A stretch of 37,645 nucleotides of DNA from Flavobacterium sp. UBA6195 (GCF_002422095.1 NZ_DITB01000103.1:1-37645), one strand, 5' to 3'; numbered from the stretch's first letter, positions 15,321-24,196 are shown. Notes: generated by a model not told the origin, from the letters alone. Numbers and translations are program-made.

Positions 15321-16175
15321 ATGTGGTTTGTCATTCTAAGCGTAATTTGTAGTGTAACTGTTGGGATATTTTTAAAAATAGCCAAAAGATTTCAATTGAA
15401 TATATTTCAAATTATTACGTTTAATTATTTTTCGGCTTTACTCCTCACCTTTTTAACTTACCAACCTGAATTAACCTTCAAAGAAAAAACGATTCCTTAT
15501 ACGCTTTTCTTAGGATTAGCTATTTTATTACCAATTGTATTTTTAATTCAAGCCAAATCCATTAAAGAAGTCGGAATTGTAAAAACCGATATTGCCCAAA
15601 GATTATCGTTGTTTATTCCGTTAACCGCTTCTTACTTTTTATTTAATGAAACGTTTAGTCAACTTAAAATTATTGGTTTTACAGTAGGCTTTTCTGCTAT
15701 ATTCTTCACTTTGAATAAAAAATCAGAAAGTAAATCGGATAATTGGGTTTATCCTTTATTGGTTTTGTTAGGATTTGGAATTATTGACATCCTATTTAAG
15801 AAAGTTGCCGTTTTTAAAGATTTTAGTTTTACAACTTCCTTATTCATTATTTTTTGTGGTGCATTTATAATTTCGATTTTATTTCTAATTGGAATAATTC
15901 TGGTTCAAAAAGTAAAGTTAGAATCAAAAAATATACTTTGGGGATTGGCTCTAGGAATTTTAAATTTTGGAAATATTTTATTCTATTTAAAAGCGCACAA
16001 AGCCTTATCCGAAAATCCGTCAACAGTATTTGCAGGTATGAATATGGGCGTAATTATTTTAGGAAGTTTAACGGGAATCTTACTTTTTAAAGAAAAAATG
16101 ACTAAATGGAACTATTTAGGAATTTTGCTTGCTATAATTTCAATAATTTTTATAACATTTTCACAATTTTATTAA
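15321..16175 (+). CDS. EamA/DMT-family permease
   Basis: This 284-residue membrane protein has about ten hydrophobic helices arranged as two repeats of five (break near residue 140, after FFTLNKKSESKSDNW), as in the drug/metabolite transporter superfamily. The second half carries ILFYLKAHKALSENPSTVFAGMNMGVIILGSL, readable as FYLKAHKALSENPSTVFAG, and the typical last pair of helices with KEKMTKWNYLGILLAI. The substrate cannot be told. It stands alone between the purL terminator and the fadD promoter region. No clear promoter was found directly upstream. Confidence 0.85.
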   Translation: MWFVILSVICSVTVGIFLKIAKRFQLNIFQIITFNYFSALLLTFLTYQPELTFKEKTIPYTLFLGLAILLPIVFLIQAKSIKEVGIVKTDIAQRLSLFIPLTASYFLFNETFSQLKIIGFTVGFSAIFFTLNKKSESKSDNWVYPLLVLLGFGIIDILFKKVAVFKDFSFTTSLFIIFCGAFIISILFLIGIILVQKVKLESKNILWGLALGILNFGNILFYLKAHKALSENPSTVFAGMNMGVIILGSLTGILLFKEKMTKWNYLGILLAIISIIFITFSQFY

Positions 16176-16176
16176 A

Positions 16177-16200
16177 ATTAGTAGGCAAGCATAGTATTTT
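16177..16200. promoter_or_regulatory. Candidate fatty-acid MarR operator before fadD
   Basis: The right half GCATAGTATTTT is identical to the right half of the palindrome before the downstream marR gene, and the full 24 bases agree with it at 19 positions. It abuts a TATTTTTG -7 box. The left half is degenerate, so binding would be weaker. Confidence 0.52.
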
Positions 16201-16207
16201 ATTTTTG
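16200..16207 (+). promoter_or_regulatory. Candidate -7 box of fadD
   Basis: TATTTTTG matches TAnnTTTG. No TTTG lies 19 bases upstream. The transcription start would be near 16211, leaving a leader of about 88 bases. Confidence 0.45.
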
Positions 16208-16298
16208 TCAAAATACTAACTTATAGATTATCAATTATTTAAAAAATTGTTTAATTAATTTTATTTTTATAATTTGCATAAAATAACAATTGCGAATT

Positions 16299-18074
16299 AT
16301 GAATAATATAACACGCTTATTTGACTTTCCTTATCATCAATTAGAAAAGTATAATTTAAAGGATGCTTTAGTTACAAAATACGACGGACAGTGGATAAAA
16401 ACATCCACTCAAGAGTATTTAGATAAAGCCAATGCTCTTTCAAGAGGTTTACTTCGATTAGGAGTAAATAAAAATGATAAAATAGCCATCATTTCATCAA
16501 ATAACAGGACGGAATGGCACATTACAGATATTGGAGTTCTTCAAACTGGAGCGCAAACAGTTCCAATGTACCCAACCATTTCTGCTGAAGATTATGAGTA
16601 CATTTTGAATCATTCAGAATCGCAATATGTTTTTGTATCTGATTTTGAGGTATATGAAAAATTACAAAGTATTAAAGCAAATGTACCTTTACTAAAAGAT
16701 GTTTTCTCTTATAATGATATTGCAGGATGCAAAAGTTGGAAAGAAATCTTAGAATTAGGAGCTGATACTTCAAACCAACATTTAGTTGAAGATAGAAAAA
16801 ATAATGTTGCTACAACTGATTTAGCAACAATTATCTATACTTCTGGAACAACAGGAAGACCTAAAGGTGTTATGTTATCTCATCAAAATATAGTTTCCGA
16901 TGTTTTAATGAGTGCGCCTAGAGTTCCATTAAGAGCAGGTGATACAAGAGCTTTAAGCTTCTTACCTATTTGTCACATCTTTGAAAGAATGTTAACCTAT
17001 TTATACCAATATTATGGTATATCTATCTACTTCGCTGAAAGTATTGAGAAAATTTCAGATAACTTAAAAGAAGTAAAACCTCACGTAATGTCTGTGGTTC
17101 CTCGTTTATTAGAAAAAGTATACGACAAAATTTATGCTAAAGGAGCTGATTTAACAGGAATTAAAAAGGCACTTTTCTTCTGGGCTTTAAATTTAGGTAT
17201 GGATTACAAACCATATAAACAAAATGGAGCTTTCTACGAATTCAAATTAAAAATAGCTCGCAAATTAATCTTCTCTAAATGGCAAGAAGGTCTAGGTGGC
17301 GAATTAGAATTATTAGTTTCAGGAAGTGCTGCGTTACAATCTCGTTTAACAAAAGTTTTCTGTGCAGCTAATATTCCAGTTATGGAAGGTTATGGTTTAA
17401 CTGAAACTTCTCCTGTAATCTCAGTAAACGACATGAGAAATGGTGGGTTCAGAGTAGGAACCGTTGGAAAAATTTTAAATGGAGTTGAAGTTAAAATTGC
17501 AGAAGATGGCGAAATCTTATGTAAAGGTCCAAATGTAATGATGGGGTATTACAAAGACGAAACTCAAACTGCAGATGTTTTAAAAGATGGTTATTTCCAT
17601 ACGGGTGATATTGGTGAAATCGATTCTGATGGTTTCCTAAAAATTACCGATCGTAAAAAAGAAATGTTCAAAACTTCTGGTGGAAAATATGTAGCTCCTC
17701 AGATTTTAGAAAATGCTTTCAAACAATCTCGTTTCATAGAGCAAATTATGGTAATTGGTGATGGCGAAAAAATGCCAGCCGCTTTTATTCAACCTAATTT
17801 CGAATTTGTTAGAGAATGGGCACATCGCCATCATGATTTAAATGTTGGAGCTTCTAATGAAGAATTGTGCGCTAATTCAAAAGTTATAGAGAGAATTCAA
17901 GAAGAAATTGATCACTGTAACGAAAAATTTGGTAACTGGGAAAAAGTAAAACGTTTTGAACTTACACCAGATATTTGGTCTATCGATGCAGGTCACTTAA
18001 CACCAACTATGAAATTAAGACGTAAAATTATCAAAGAAAAATATTCTGATTTATATCAAAAGATATATGGATAA
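16299..18074 (+). CDS. fadD: Long-chain-fatty-acid-CoA ligase (FadD-like)
   Basis: This 591-residue AMP-forming acyl-CoA synthetase activates fatty acids with ATP and CoA. Marks are the P-loop IIYTSGTTGRPKGVML, the A5 motif VMEGYGLTETSPVIS, the hinge YFHTGDIGEIDSDGFLKITD (seen as FHTGDIGEIDSDGFLKI) with DRKKEMFKTSGGKYVAP, and a C-terminal K near LTPTMKLRRK. Length is typical of long-chain enzymes of this phylum (AMP-forming, peripheral to the membrane). The ATG at 16299 is chosen; a TTG three codons upstream is less likely. It lies upstream of the marR-fadNAE operon on the same strand and shares an operator-like site with it. A strong terminator follows. Confidence 0.93.
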   Translation: MNNITRLFDFPYHQLEKYNLKDALVTKYDGQWIKTSTQEYLDKANALSRGLLRLGVNKNDKIAIISSNNRTEWHITDIGVLQTGAQTVPMYPTISAEDYEYILNHSESQYVFVSDFEVYEKLQSIKANVPLLKDVFSYNDIAGCKSWKEILELGADTSNQHLVEDRKNNVATTDLATIIYTSGTTGRPKGVMLSHQNIVSDVLMSAPRVPLRAGDTRALSFLPICHIFERMLTYLYQYYGISIYFAESIEKISDNLKEVKPHVMSVVPRLLEKVYDKIYAKGADLTGIKKALFFWALNLGMDYKPYKQNGAFYEFKLKIARKLIFSKWQEGLGGELELLVSGSAALQSRLTKVFCAANIPVMEGYGLTETSPVISVNDMRNGGFRVGTVGKILNGVEVKIAEDGEILCKGPNVMMGYYKDETQTADVLKDGYFHTGDIGEIDSDGFLKITDRKKEMFKTSGGKYVAPQILENAFKQSRFIEQIMVIGDGEKMPAAFIQPNFEFVREWAHRHHDLNVGASNEELCANSKVIERIQEEIDHCNEKFGNWEKVKRFELTPDIWSIDAGHLTPTMKLRRKIIKEKYSDLYQKIYG

Positions 18075-18081
18075 TTTTTTT

Positions 18082-18104
18082 AAAGCCCACAAATAGTGGG
18101 CTTT
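18082..18104 (+). terminator. Terminator after fadD
   Basis: AAAGCCCAC, loop AAATA, GTGGGCTTT, a perfect 9-pair stem 7 bases after the stop codon. The following T-run is interrupted (ACTTTATATA). Confidence 0.82.
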
Positions 18105-18138
18105 ACTTTATATAAATGTTAAATTTTACAAAAAACAC

Positions 18139-18168
18139 AAAAAATACTATGCGTGCATAGTATTTTTT
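18139..18168. promoter_or_regulatory. Long palindromic operator before the fatty-acid marR gene
   Basis: A perfect inverted repeat with 14-base arms (core ATACTATGC-GT-GCATAGTAT) lies just upstream of a TATATTTG -7 box (18172-18179) and 34 bases before the marR ATG. The size and place fit the operator of a dimeric MarR repressor. With its T-run it could also act as a back-up terminator for fadD; the separate terminator at 18082 makes that unnecessary. Confidence 0.72.
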
Positions 18169-18171
18169 TTT

Positions 18172-18179
18172 TATATTTG
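18172..18179 (+). promoter_or_regulatory. -7 box of the marR-fadN-fadA-fadE operon
   Basis: TATATTTG matches TAnnTTTG, with a predicted start near 18183, about 19 bases before the marR ATG. The palindrome at 18139-18168 covers the -33 region. Confidence 0.62.
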
Positions 18180-18201
18180 AAAAAGTTTAGATAGTAATTC
18201 T

Positions 18202-18642
18202 ATGAAAGATAAAACAATAGACTATATACTTAGAGCAACTTGGCAAGCAGTTGCACGAATGTATAATGAAGAAGCTGCTAAATATAATGCTACAATGGCA
18301 ACAGGTTTTGCACTTTTAAGTATTGATAGAGAAAATGGTTCACCATCAACAACTTTAGGACCAAAAATGGGAATGGAAGCTACAAGCTTAACTAGAACAC
18401 TAAAATCAATGGAAGAACGAGGACTAATTACTCGTAAAAAAAATCCAACTGATGGTCGTGGCGTAATTATACAACTAACCAAAGAAGGGAAAGAAAAAAG
18501 AGAACTTTCTAAAGAAACCGTACTTCGTTTTAATGAAACGGTAAAGCAACATATAAGTGAAGAAAAACTACAACACTTTATGGAAGTTGCCGAAATCATA
18601 AACGAATTGATTGCAGACAAAAAGATCTATAACGACAAATAA
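18202..18642 (+). CDS. MarR-family regulator of the fatty-acid degradation operon
   Basis: This 146-residue MarR protein has an N-terminal dimerisation helix (YILRATWQAVARMYNEEAAKY, a 21-residue stretch read here as ILRATWQAVARMYNEEA), the recognition region LGPKMGMEATSLTRTLKSM, and the wing with KKNPTDGRGVIIQLTKEG. It lies 18 bases before fadN on the same strand, so it is the first gene of a beta-oxidation operon. By analogy with other acyl-CoA-responsive regulators (FadR of several families) an acyl-CoA could be the ligand; nothing in the sequence shows this directly. A long palindrome overlaps its promoter and a related site lies before fadD. Confidence 0.88.
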   Translation: MKDKTIDYILRATWQAVARMYNEEAAKYNATMATGFALLSIDRENGSPSTTLGPKMGMEATSLTRTLKSMEERGLITRKKNPTDGRGVIIQLTKEGKEKRELSKETVLRFNETVKQHISEEKLQHFMEVAEIINELIADKKIYNDK

Positions 18643-18660
18643 AACAACAAACCTATAAAC

Positions 18661-21051
18661 ATGAAACGAAATATTAAAAAAGTTGCTGTTATTGGTTCCG
18701 GAATTATGGGAAGTGGTATCGCTTGCCATTTTGCTAATATTGGTGTCGAAGTCTTACTATTAGACATCGCTCCAAACGAACTAACCGAAGCCGAACAGAA
18801 AAAAGGACTAACTCTTGAAAGTAAAGCCGTTAGAAACCGATTAGTTAATGATCATTTAGCTAACGCTTTAAAATCGAAGCCTTCTCCTATTTATCATCCA
18901 AGTTTTGCTTCAAGAATTTCTACTGGTAACACTACTGATGATATGTCAAAAATCGCAACTGCCGATTGGATTATTGAAGTAGTTGTAGAAAGATTAGACA
19001 TCAAGAAAATTGTTTTTGAACAAGTTGATAAATATAGAAAACCAGGAACTTTAGTAACATCAAACACTTCTGGTATTCCAATTCAATTTATGAGCGAAGG
19101 AAGAAGCGAAGATTTCCAACAGCATTTCTGTGGAACGCACTTCTTTAACCCTGCTCGCTACTTAAAATTATTTGAAATTATTCCTGGACCAAAAACTTCA
19201 CAAGAAGTATTAGATTTCTTGAATGGTTATGGTGAAAAATTCTTAGGAAAAACTTCAGTGGTTGCTAAAGATACTCCAGCTTTTATTGGAAATAGAATTG
19301 GAATCTTCGGAATTCAAAGTTTATTCCACCAAGTAAAAGAAATGGGATTAACGGTTGAAGAAGTTGATAAATTAACTGGACCAGTAATTGGTCGTCCAAA
19401 ATCGGCAACTTTTAGAACAGTTGATGTAGTTGGTTTAGATACTTTGGTTCACGTGGCTAATGGAATTTATGAAAATTGTCCAAACGACGAAGCACATGAA
19501 TTATTCAAACTTCCTGAATTTGTTAACAAAATGATGGAAAACAAATGGTTAGGAAGCAAAACCGGACAAGGTTTCTACAAAAAAGAAGGAAAAGATATCT
19601 TAACTTTAGATTTAGATACTTTAACTTACAGACCAAATAAAAAAGCTTCTTTCGCAACTTTAGAATTAACCAAAACGATTGAAAAACCAATCGACAGATT
19701 CAAAGTTTTAGTTACAGGAAAAGACAAAGCAGGAGATTTCTATAGAAAAAACTTCGCTTCAATGTTCCAATATTGTTCAAACAGAATTCCTGAAATCACA
19801 GACGCGTTCTACAAAATCGACGATGCTATGAAAGCTGGTTTCGGTTGGGAAAACGGTCCATTCGAAATTTGGGATGCTATTGGAGTTGAAAAAGGAATCG
19901 AATTGATGAAAGCGGAAGGTTACCAACCTGCTTCTTGGGTAACCGATATGTTAGCTTCAGGAAACACTTCTTTCTATTCTATTAAAGATGGAGCAACGCA
20001 CTTCTACTCTATCACAAACAAAAAAGTAGAGAAAATTCCAGGTCAGGATGCTTTCATTATCTTAAATAACATTCGCGAAAGCAAAAAAATATGGAACAAC
20101 AGCGATGCAATCATTACCGATTTAGGTGATGGAATCATCAACTTAGAATTTACCTCTAAAATGAATTCTATCGGTGCTGGTGTTTTACAAGGAATCAACA
20201 AAGCTATTGACATTGCTGAAAAAGAATACAATGGTTTAGTTATTGGAAATCAAGGTGCTAATTTCTCTGTTGGAGCAAATTTAGGAATGATTTTCATGAT
20301 GGCTGTAGAGCAAGAATATGACGAATTAAACATGGCCATCAAAATGTTCCAAGACACGATGATGCGTTGCCGTTATTCTGCAATTCCAGTTATCGCTGCT
20401 CCTCACGGAATGACTTTAGGTGGCGGTTGCGAATTAACTATGCACGCTGACCGAGCTGTTGCCGCAGCAGAAACATACATCGGATTAGTAGAATTTGGTG
20501 TTGGAGTAATTCCTGGTGGTGGTGGTTCTAAAGAAATGGCTTTAAGAGCTTCTGATTTATTCCGTAAAAACGATGTAGAATTGAATGTTTTACAAGAATA
20601 TTTCTTAACTGTTGGTATGGCAAAAGTAGCTACTTCAGCTTACGAAGGTTTTGATACGGGAGTTTTACAAAAAGGAAGAGATATCGTAGTGGTAAACAAA
20701 GACCGCCAAATTGCAACAGCTAAACAAGTGGCTTTACAAATGGCAGAACAAGGTTATACGCAACCAGTAAGAAGAAAAGACATCAAAGTATTAGGAAAAC
20801 AAGCATTGGGAATGTTCTTAGTGGGAACTGACCAAATGGAAGCTGGTAAATACATTTCTGAACATGATAAGAAAATTGCTAACAAACTGGCTTATGTAAT
20901 GGCTGGTGGCGATTTATCAGAAGCAACTTTAGTTTCTGAACAATATTTATTGGATTTAGAAAGAGAAGCATTTTTATCATTAACTGGGGAAAGAAAATCT
21001 TTAGAAAGAATTCAGTACATGTTAACCAAAGGGAAACCATTAAGAAACTAA
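18661..21051 (+). CDS. fadN: 3-hydroxyacyl-CoA dehydrogenase / enoyl-CoA hydratase (FadN type)
   Basis: This 796-residue bifunctional beta-oxidation enzyme has the dehydrogenase part first and the hydratase part last, as in Bacillus FadN and opposite to E. coli FadB. The N-terminal Rossmann motif is GSGIMGSG (from residue 12); THFFNPARYLKLFEIIPG and FIGNRIGIF mark the dehydrogenase domain. The hydratase domain near residues 500-640 has PHGMTLGGGCEL (oxyanion hole) and LVEFGVGVIPGGGGSKEM with the catalytic Glu. It would hydrate 2-enoyl-CoA and oxidise 3-hydroxyacyl-CoA with NAD in the cytoplasm. It is followed by fadA after 3 bases, and the fadN-fadA-acyl-CoA dehydrogenase order matches fadNAE of Bacillus subtilis. 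Confidence 0.94.
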   Translation: MKRNIKKVAVIGSGIMGSGIACHFANIGVEVLLLDIAPNELTEAEQKKGLTLESKAVRNRLVNDHLANALKSKPSPIYHPSFASRISTGNTTDDMSKIATADWIIEVVVERLDIKKIVFEQVDKYRKPGTLVTSNTSGIPIQFMSEGRSEDFQQHFCGTHFFNPARYLKLFEIIPGPKTSQEVLDFLNGYGEKFLGKTSVVAKDTPAFIGNRIGIFGIQSLFHQVKEMGLTVEEVDKLTGPVIGRPKSATFRTVDVVGLDTLVHVANGIYENCPNDEAHELFKLPEFVNKMMENKWLGSKTGQGFYKKEGKDILTLDLDTLTYRPNKKASFATLELTKTIEKPIDRFKVLVTGKDKAGDFYRKNFASMFQYCSNRIPEITDAFYKIDDAMKAGFGWENGPFEIWDAIGVEKGIELMKAEGYQPASWVTDMLASGNTSFYSIKDGATHFYSITNKKVEKIPGQDAFIILNNIRESKKIWNNSDAIITDLGDGIINLEFTSKMNSIGAGVLQGINKAIDIAEKEYNGLVIGNQGANFSVGANLGMIFMMAVEQEYDELNMAIKMFQDTMMRCRYSAIPVIAAPHGMTLGGGCELTMHADRAVAAAETYIGLVEFGVGVIPGGGGSKEMALRASDLFRKNDVELNVLQEYFLTVGMAKVATSAYEGFDTGVLQKGRDIVVVNKDRQIATAKQVALQMAEQGYTQPVRRKDIKVLGKQALGMFLVGTDQMEAGKYISEHDKKIANKLAYVMAGGDLSEATLVSEQYLLDLEREAFLSLTGERKSLERIQYMLTKGKPLRN

Positions 21052-21054
21052 GAA

Positions 21055-22239
21055 ATGAGAACAGCATATATAGTAAAAGGATATAGAACAGCAGTTGGAA
21101 AAGCTCCAAAAGGATTATTCCGATTCAAAAGACCTGACGAATTAGCAGCAGAAACCATCGAACACATGATGAAAGAGTTGCCTGATTTCGACAAAACACG
21201 TATTGATGACGTGATGGTAGGAAATGCCATGCCAGAAGCTGAACAAGGTTTAAACGTTGGTCGTTTAATTTCTTTAATGGGATTAAAAATTACCGATGTT
21301 CCTGGAGTTACAGTAAACAGATATTGTGCTTCTGGTGTAGAAACTATCGCAATGGCAACAGCTAAAATTCAATCAGGAATGGCAGATTGTATCATTGCTG
21401 GTGGTGCAGAAAGCATGAGTTACATTCCAATGGGAGGTTACAAACCAACACCAGATTACAAAGTGGCTGCTGCAGGTCACGAAGATTATTATTGGGGAAT
21501 GGGATTAACGGCTGAAGCAGTTGCAAAACAATTTAACGTTTCTCGTGCTGATCAAGATGAGTTTGCTTATCAATCACATATAAAAGCGTTAAAAGCACAA
21601 GCAGAAGGCAAATTTGATAAACAAATTGTTCCTATAACTGTAGAACAAACATTTATCAATGAAAACGGTAAAAAAGAAACCAAATCTTATGTAGTGAATA
21701 AAGACGAAGGTCCAAGAGCTGGAACTTCAGTAGAAGCTTTAACAGGATTACGACCAGTATTCGCTGCTGATGGTTCGGTTACCGCTGGAAACTCTTCACA
21801 AATGAGTGATGGAGCGGCTTTCGTTTTAATCATGAGCGAAGAAATGGTAAAAGAATTAAACTTAGAACCAATTGCAAGAATGGTTAGCTACGCTGCTTCA
21901 GGAGTAGAACCAAGAATCATGGGTATTGGACCAGTTACTGCTATTCCAAAAGCATTAAAACAAGCGGGACTAAAACAAGATCAAATCGATTTAATTGAAT
22001 TAAACGAAGCTTTCGCAGCACAATCATTAGCAGTTGTGAGAGAATTAGGTTTAAATCCTGAAATCGTAAATGTTAATGGTGGAGCTATCGCTTTGGGTCA
22101 CCCACTGGGTTGTACTGGAGCTAAATTATCCGTTCAATTGTTTGACGAAATGCGCTTGAGAAACAGCAAATACGGAATCGTTTCAATGTGTGTTGGAACA
22201 GGTCAAGGTGCTGCAGGAATTTTTGAATTTTTGAAGTAA
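21055..22239 (+). CDS. fadA: Acetyl-CoA C-acyltransferase (3-ketoacyl-CoA thiolase) FadA
   Basis: This 394-residue thiolase cleaves 3-ketoacyl-CoA to acetyl-CoA in the last step of beta-oxidation. All catalytic residues are visible: the nucleophilic Cys91 in VNRYCASGVET, the His in NVNGGAIALGHPLGCTGAK, and the second Cys in SMCVGTGQGAAG. NEAFAAQSL is also typical. Length is standard. Its ATG lies 3 bases after the fadN stop codon. An inverted-repeat element begins directly after its stop codon and separates it from the acyl-CoA dehydrogenase gene. Confidence 0.95.
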   Translation: MRTAYIVKGYRTAVGKAPKGLFRFKRPDELAAETIEHMMKELPDFDKTRIDDVMVGNAMPEAEQGLNVGRLISLMGLKITDVPGVTVNRYCASGVETIAMATAKIQSGMADCIIAGGAESMSYIPMGGYKPTPDYKVAAAGHEDYYWGMGLTAEAVAKQFNVSRADQDEFAYQSHIKALKAQAEGKFDKQIVPITVEQTFINENGKKETKSYVVNKDEGPRAGTSVEALTGLRPVFAADGSVTAGNSSQMSDGAAFVLIMSEEMVKELNLEPIARMVSYAASGVEPRIMGIGPVTAIPKALKQAGLKQDQIDLIELNEAFAAQSLAVVRELGLNPEIVNVNGGAIALGHPLGCTGAKLSVQLFDEMRLRNSKYGIVSMCVGTGQGAAGIFEFLK

Positions 22240-22372
22240 AGCCCCCTAACTCCCAAAGGGGGAATATGGATTGTGGTTATACATTATACTGAAATACTAT
22301 AAAAAAAATTATATTGTAAAATTTAAACCCTATTGACCCCTAATAGGTTTCCCCTTTGGGGGATAGGGGGCT
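22240..22372. repeat. MITE-like element with 25-base terminal inverted repeats, between fadA and the acyl-CoA dehydrogenase gene
   Basis: The left arm (22240-22264, AGCCCCCTAACTCCCAAAGG...) and right arm (22348-22372, reverse complement AGCCCCCTATCCCCCAAAGG...) agree at about 22 of 25 positions, enclosing 83 AT-rich bases without coding capacity. A second inverted pair, AAACCCTATT/AATAGGTTT, lies just inside the right arm. I recall C/G-rich sequences like these arms as common between genes in Flavobacterium, mostly at gene ends; this was not checked by search. The right arm ends 4 bases before the next ATG. Confidence 0.68.
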
Positions 22373-22376
22373 AATT

Positions 22377-24167
22377 ATGTCAGATATCATCAGAGGAGGA
22401 CAATTCCTTGTAAAAGAAACAAAATGCGAAGACATCTTCACACCAGAAGACTTCAATGAAGAACAAATTATGATGCGTGATTCGGTAATCGAATTCGTAG
22501 ACAAAGAATTATGGCCAAACAAAGAGCGTTTCGAAAAGAAAGATTATGCACTTACAGAAGAAGTAATGCGTAAAGCGGGTGAACTTGGTTATTTAAGCGT
22601 TGCGGTTCCAGCTGCTTACGGTGGTATGGAAATGGGATTCATCAATACTGTTTTGGTTTGTGATTATATTTCGGGAGCAACAGGTTCGTTTTCAACTGCT
22701 TTTGGAGCGCACACTGGAATTGGAACAATGCCAATTACGTTATACGGAACAGAAGAACAAAAACAAAAATATGTACCAAAATTAGCCTCTGGCGAATGGT
22801 TTGGAGCTTACTGTTTAACAGAACCAGGAGCAGGATCTGATGCAAATTCAGGAAAAACAAAAGCAGTTCTTTCTGAAGATGGAACACATTATAAAATCAC
22901 TGGAGGAAAAATGTGGATTTCAAATGCAGGTTTCTGTAATGTATTCATCGTTTTTGCTCGAATTGAAGATGACAAAAACATCACGGGTTTCATCGTTGAA
23001 AATGATCCATCAAACGGAATCTCGTTAGGAGATGAAGAACACAAATTAGGAATTCGTTCCTCTTCAACGCGTCAAGTTTTCTTTAACGAAACAAAAGTTC
23101 CAGTTGAAAACATGTTGGCTGGACGTGGTGAAGGTTTTAAAATTGCCATGAATGCTTTAAATGTTGGACGTATTAAATTAGCTGCTGCTTGTTTAGAAGC
23201 ACAAAGAAGAACAATTTCTGGAGCTGTTCAATATGCTAACGAAAGAGTTCAGTTTAAAACTCCTATTTCAAGTTTTGGAGCAATTCAAGCTAAAATTGCT
23301 GAAATGACAACTAATGCATATGCTGGTGAAAGTGCAACGTATAGAGCGGCTGCAGATATTGAAAACAGAATTAATATTAGAGTAAGCGAAGGAAACTCGC
23401 ACCAAGAAGCAGAATTAAAAGGTGTTGAAGAATTCGCAATCGAATGTTCTATCTTGAAAGTAGCCGTTTCTGAAGATGTTCAAGCATGTACAGATGAAGG
23501 AATTCAAATTTTTGGTGGAATGGGATTCTCAGAAGACGCTCCTATGGAAAGTGCTTGGAGAGATGCTCGTATCGCTAGAATTTACGAAGGAACTAACGAA
23601 ATCAACAGAATGTTATCAGTTGGTATGTTAGTTAAAAAAGCAATGAAAGGTCACGTTGATTTATTAGGTCCAGCGATGGCTGTAGCTGAAGAGTTAATGG
23701 GAATTCCATCATTCGATGTTCCAGATTATTCAGAATTATTTGCTGAAGAAAAGGAAATGATTGCTAAATTGAAAAAAGTATTCTTAATGGTTGCGGGTGC
23801 TGCAGTTCAAAAATACGGAGCAGAATTAGAATCACACCAACAATTATTAATGGCGGCTTCTGATATCTTAATCGAAATTTACATGGCTGAAAGTACTATT
23901 CTTAGAACAGAGAAATTAGCTAAAAAAGAAGGCGAAGATAAAGTTCAGGAGCAAATTGCTATGGCAAAATTATACTTATATCATGCAGTAGATATCGTAA
24001 ACCAAAAAGGAAAAGAAGGAATCGTTTCTTTTGCTGAAGGCGACGAACAACGTATGATGTTAATGGGATTAAAACGATTTACAAAATATACGAATATGCC
24101 AAATGTGGTAGCACTTCGTGAAAAAATTGCTGCAAAAATTATTAGCGAAAACAAATACGCTTTCTAA
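22377..24167 (+). CDS. fadE: Acyl-CoA dehydrogenase, long/very-long-chain type (FadE)
   Basis: This 596-residue FAD enzyme oxidises acyl-CoA to 2-enoyl-CoA, the first step of beta-oxidation. Marks are YCLTEPGAGSDANS and KMWISNAGFCNVF (FAD and substrate contacts), RSSSTRQVFFNETKVP, IFGGMGFSEDAPMESAWRDA, and RIYEGTNEINRM with the catalytic Glu. A C-terminal extension of about 190 residues, as in VLCAD and Bacillus FadE, separates it from short-chain enzymes. The ATG at 22377 is used; a TTG at 22356 lies inside the inverted repeat and is unlikely. It is probably still in the marR-fadN-fadA operon, although an element with a stable stem lies just before it. A terminator follows. Confidence 0.94.
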   Translation: MSDIIRGGQFLVKETKCEDIFTPEDFNEEQIMMRDSVIEFVDKELWPNKERFEKKDYALTEEVMRKAGELGYLSVAVPAAYGGMEMGFINTVLVCDYISGATGSFSTAFGAHTGIGTMPITLYGTEEQKQKYVPKLASGEWFGAYCLTEPGAGSDANSGKTKAVLSEDGTHYKITGGKMWISNAGFCNVFIVFARIEDDKNITGFIVENDPSNGISLGDEEHKLGIRSSSTRQVFFNETKVPVENMLAGRGEGFKIAMNALNVGRIKLAAACLEAQRRTISGAVQYANERVQFKTPISSFGAIQAKIAEMTTNAYAGESATYRAAADIENRINIRVSEGNSHQEAELKGVEEFAIECSILKVAVSEDVQACTDEGIQIFGGMGFSEDAPMESAWRDARIARIYEGTNEINRMLSVGMLVKKAMKGHVDLLGPAMAVAEELMGIPSFDVPDYSELFAEEKEMIAKLKKVFLMVAGAAVQKYGAELESHQQLLMAASDILIEIYMAESTILRTEKLAKKEGEDKVQEQIAMAKLYLYHAVDIVNQKGKEGIVSFAEGDEQRMMLMGLKRFTKYTNMPNVVALREKIAAKIISENKYAF

Positions 24168-24196
24168 TACAGCAATTAATTGGTTTAGTTTGTTTA

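Noticed and set aside
18139..18168. Palindrome before marR read as a terminator of fadD
   Set aside because: fadD already has a G/C-rich terminator at 18082-18104, and the palindrome abuts a perfect -7 box. It is better read as an operator, though some termination cannot be excluded.
18222..18620. 132-codon open frame opposite the fatty-acid marR gene
   Set aside because: It is antisense to nearly the whole MarR gene, whose domains are clear; the reverse frame has no family marks.
22292..22300. AAATACTAT half-site in the element before the acyl-CoA dehydrogenase gene, like the fatty-acid operator
   Set aside because: It is a single 9-base AT-rich half without a partner; a chance match is likely.
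22356..22376. TTG start for the acyl-CoA dehydrogenase
   Set aside because: It falls inside the right arm of the inverted repeat; the ATG at 22377 gives a normal N-terminus.
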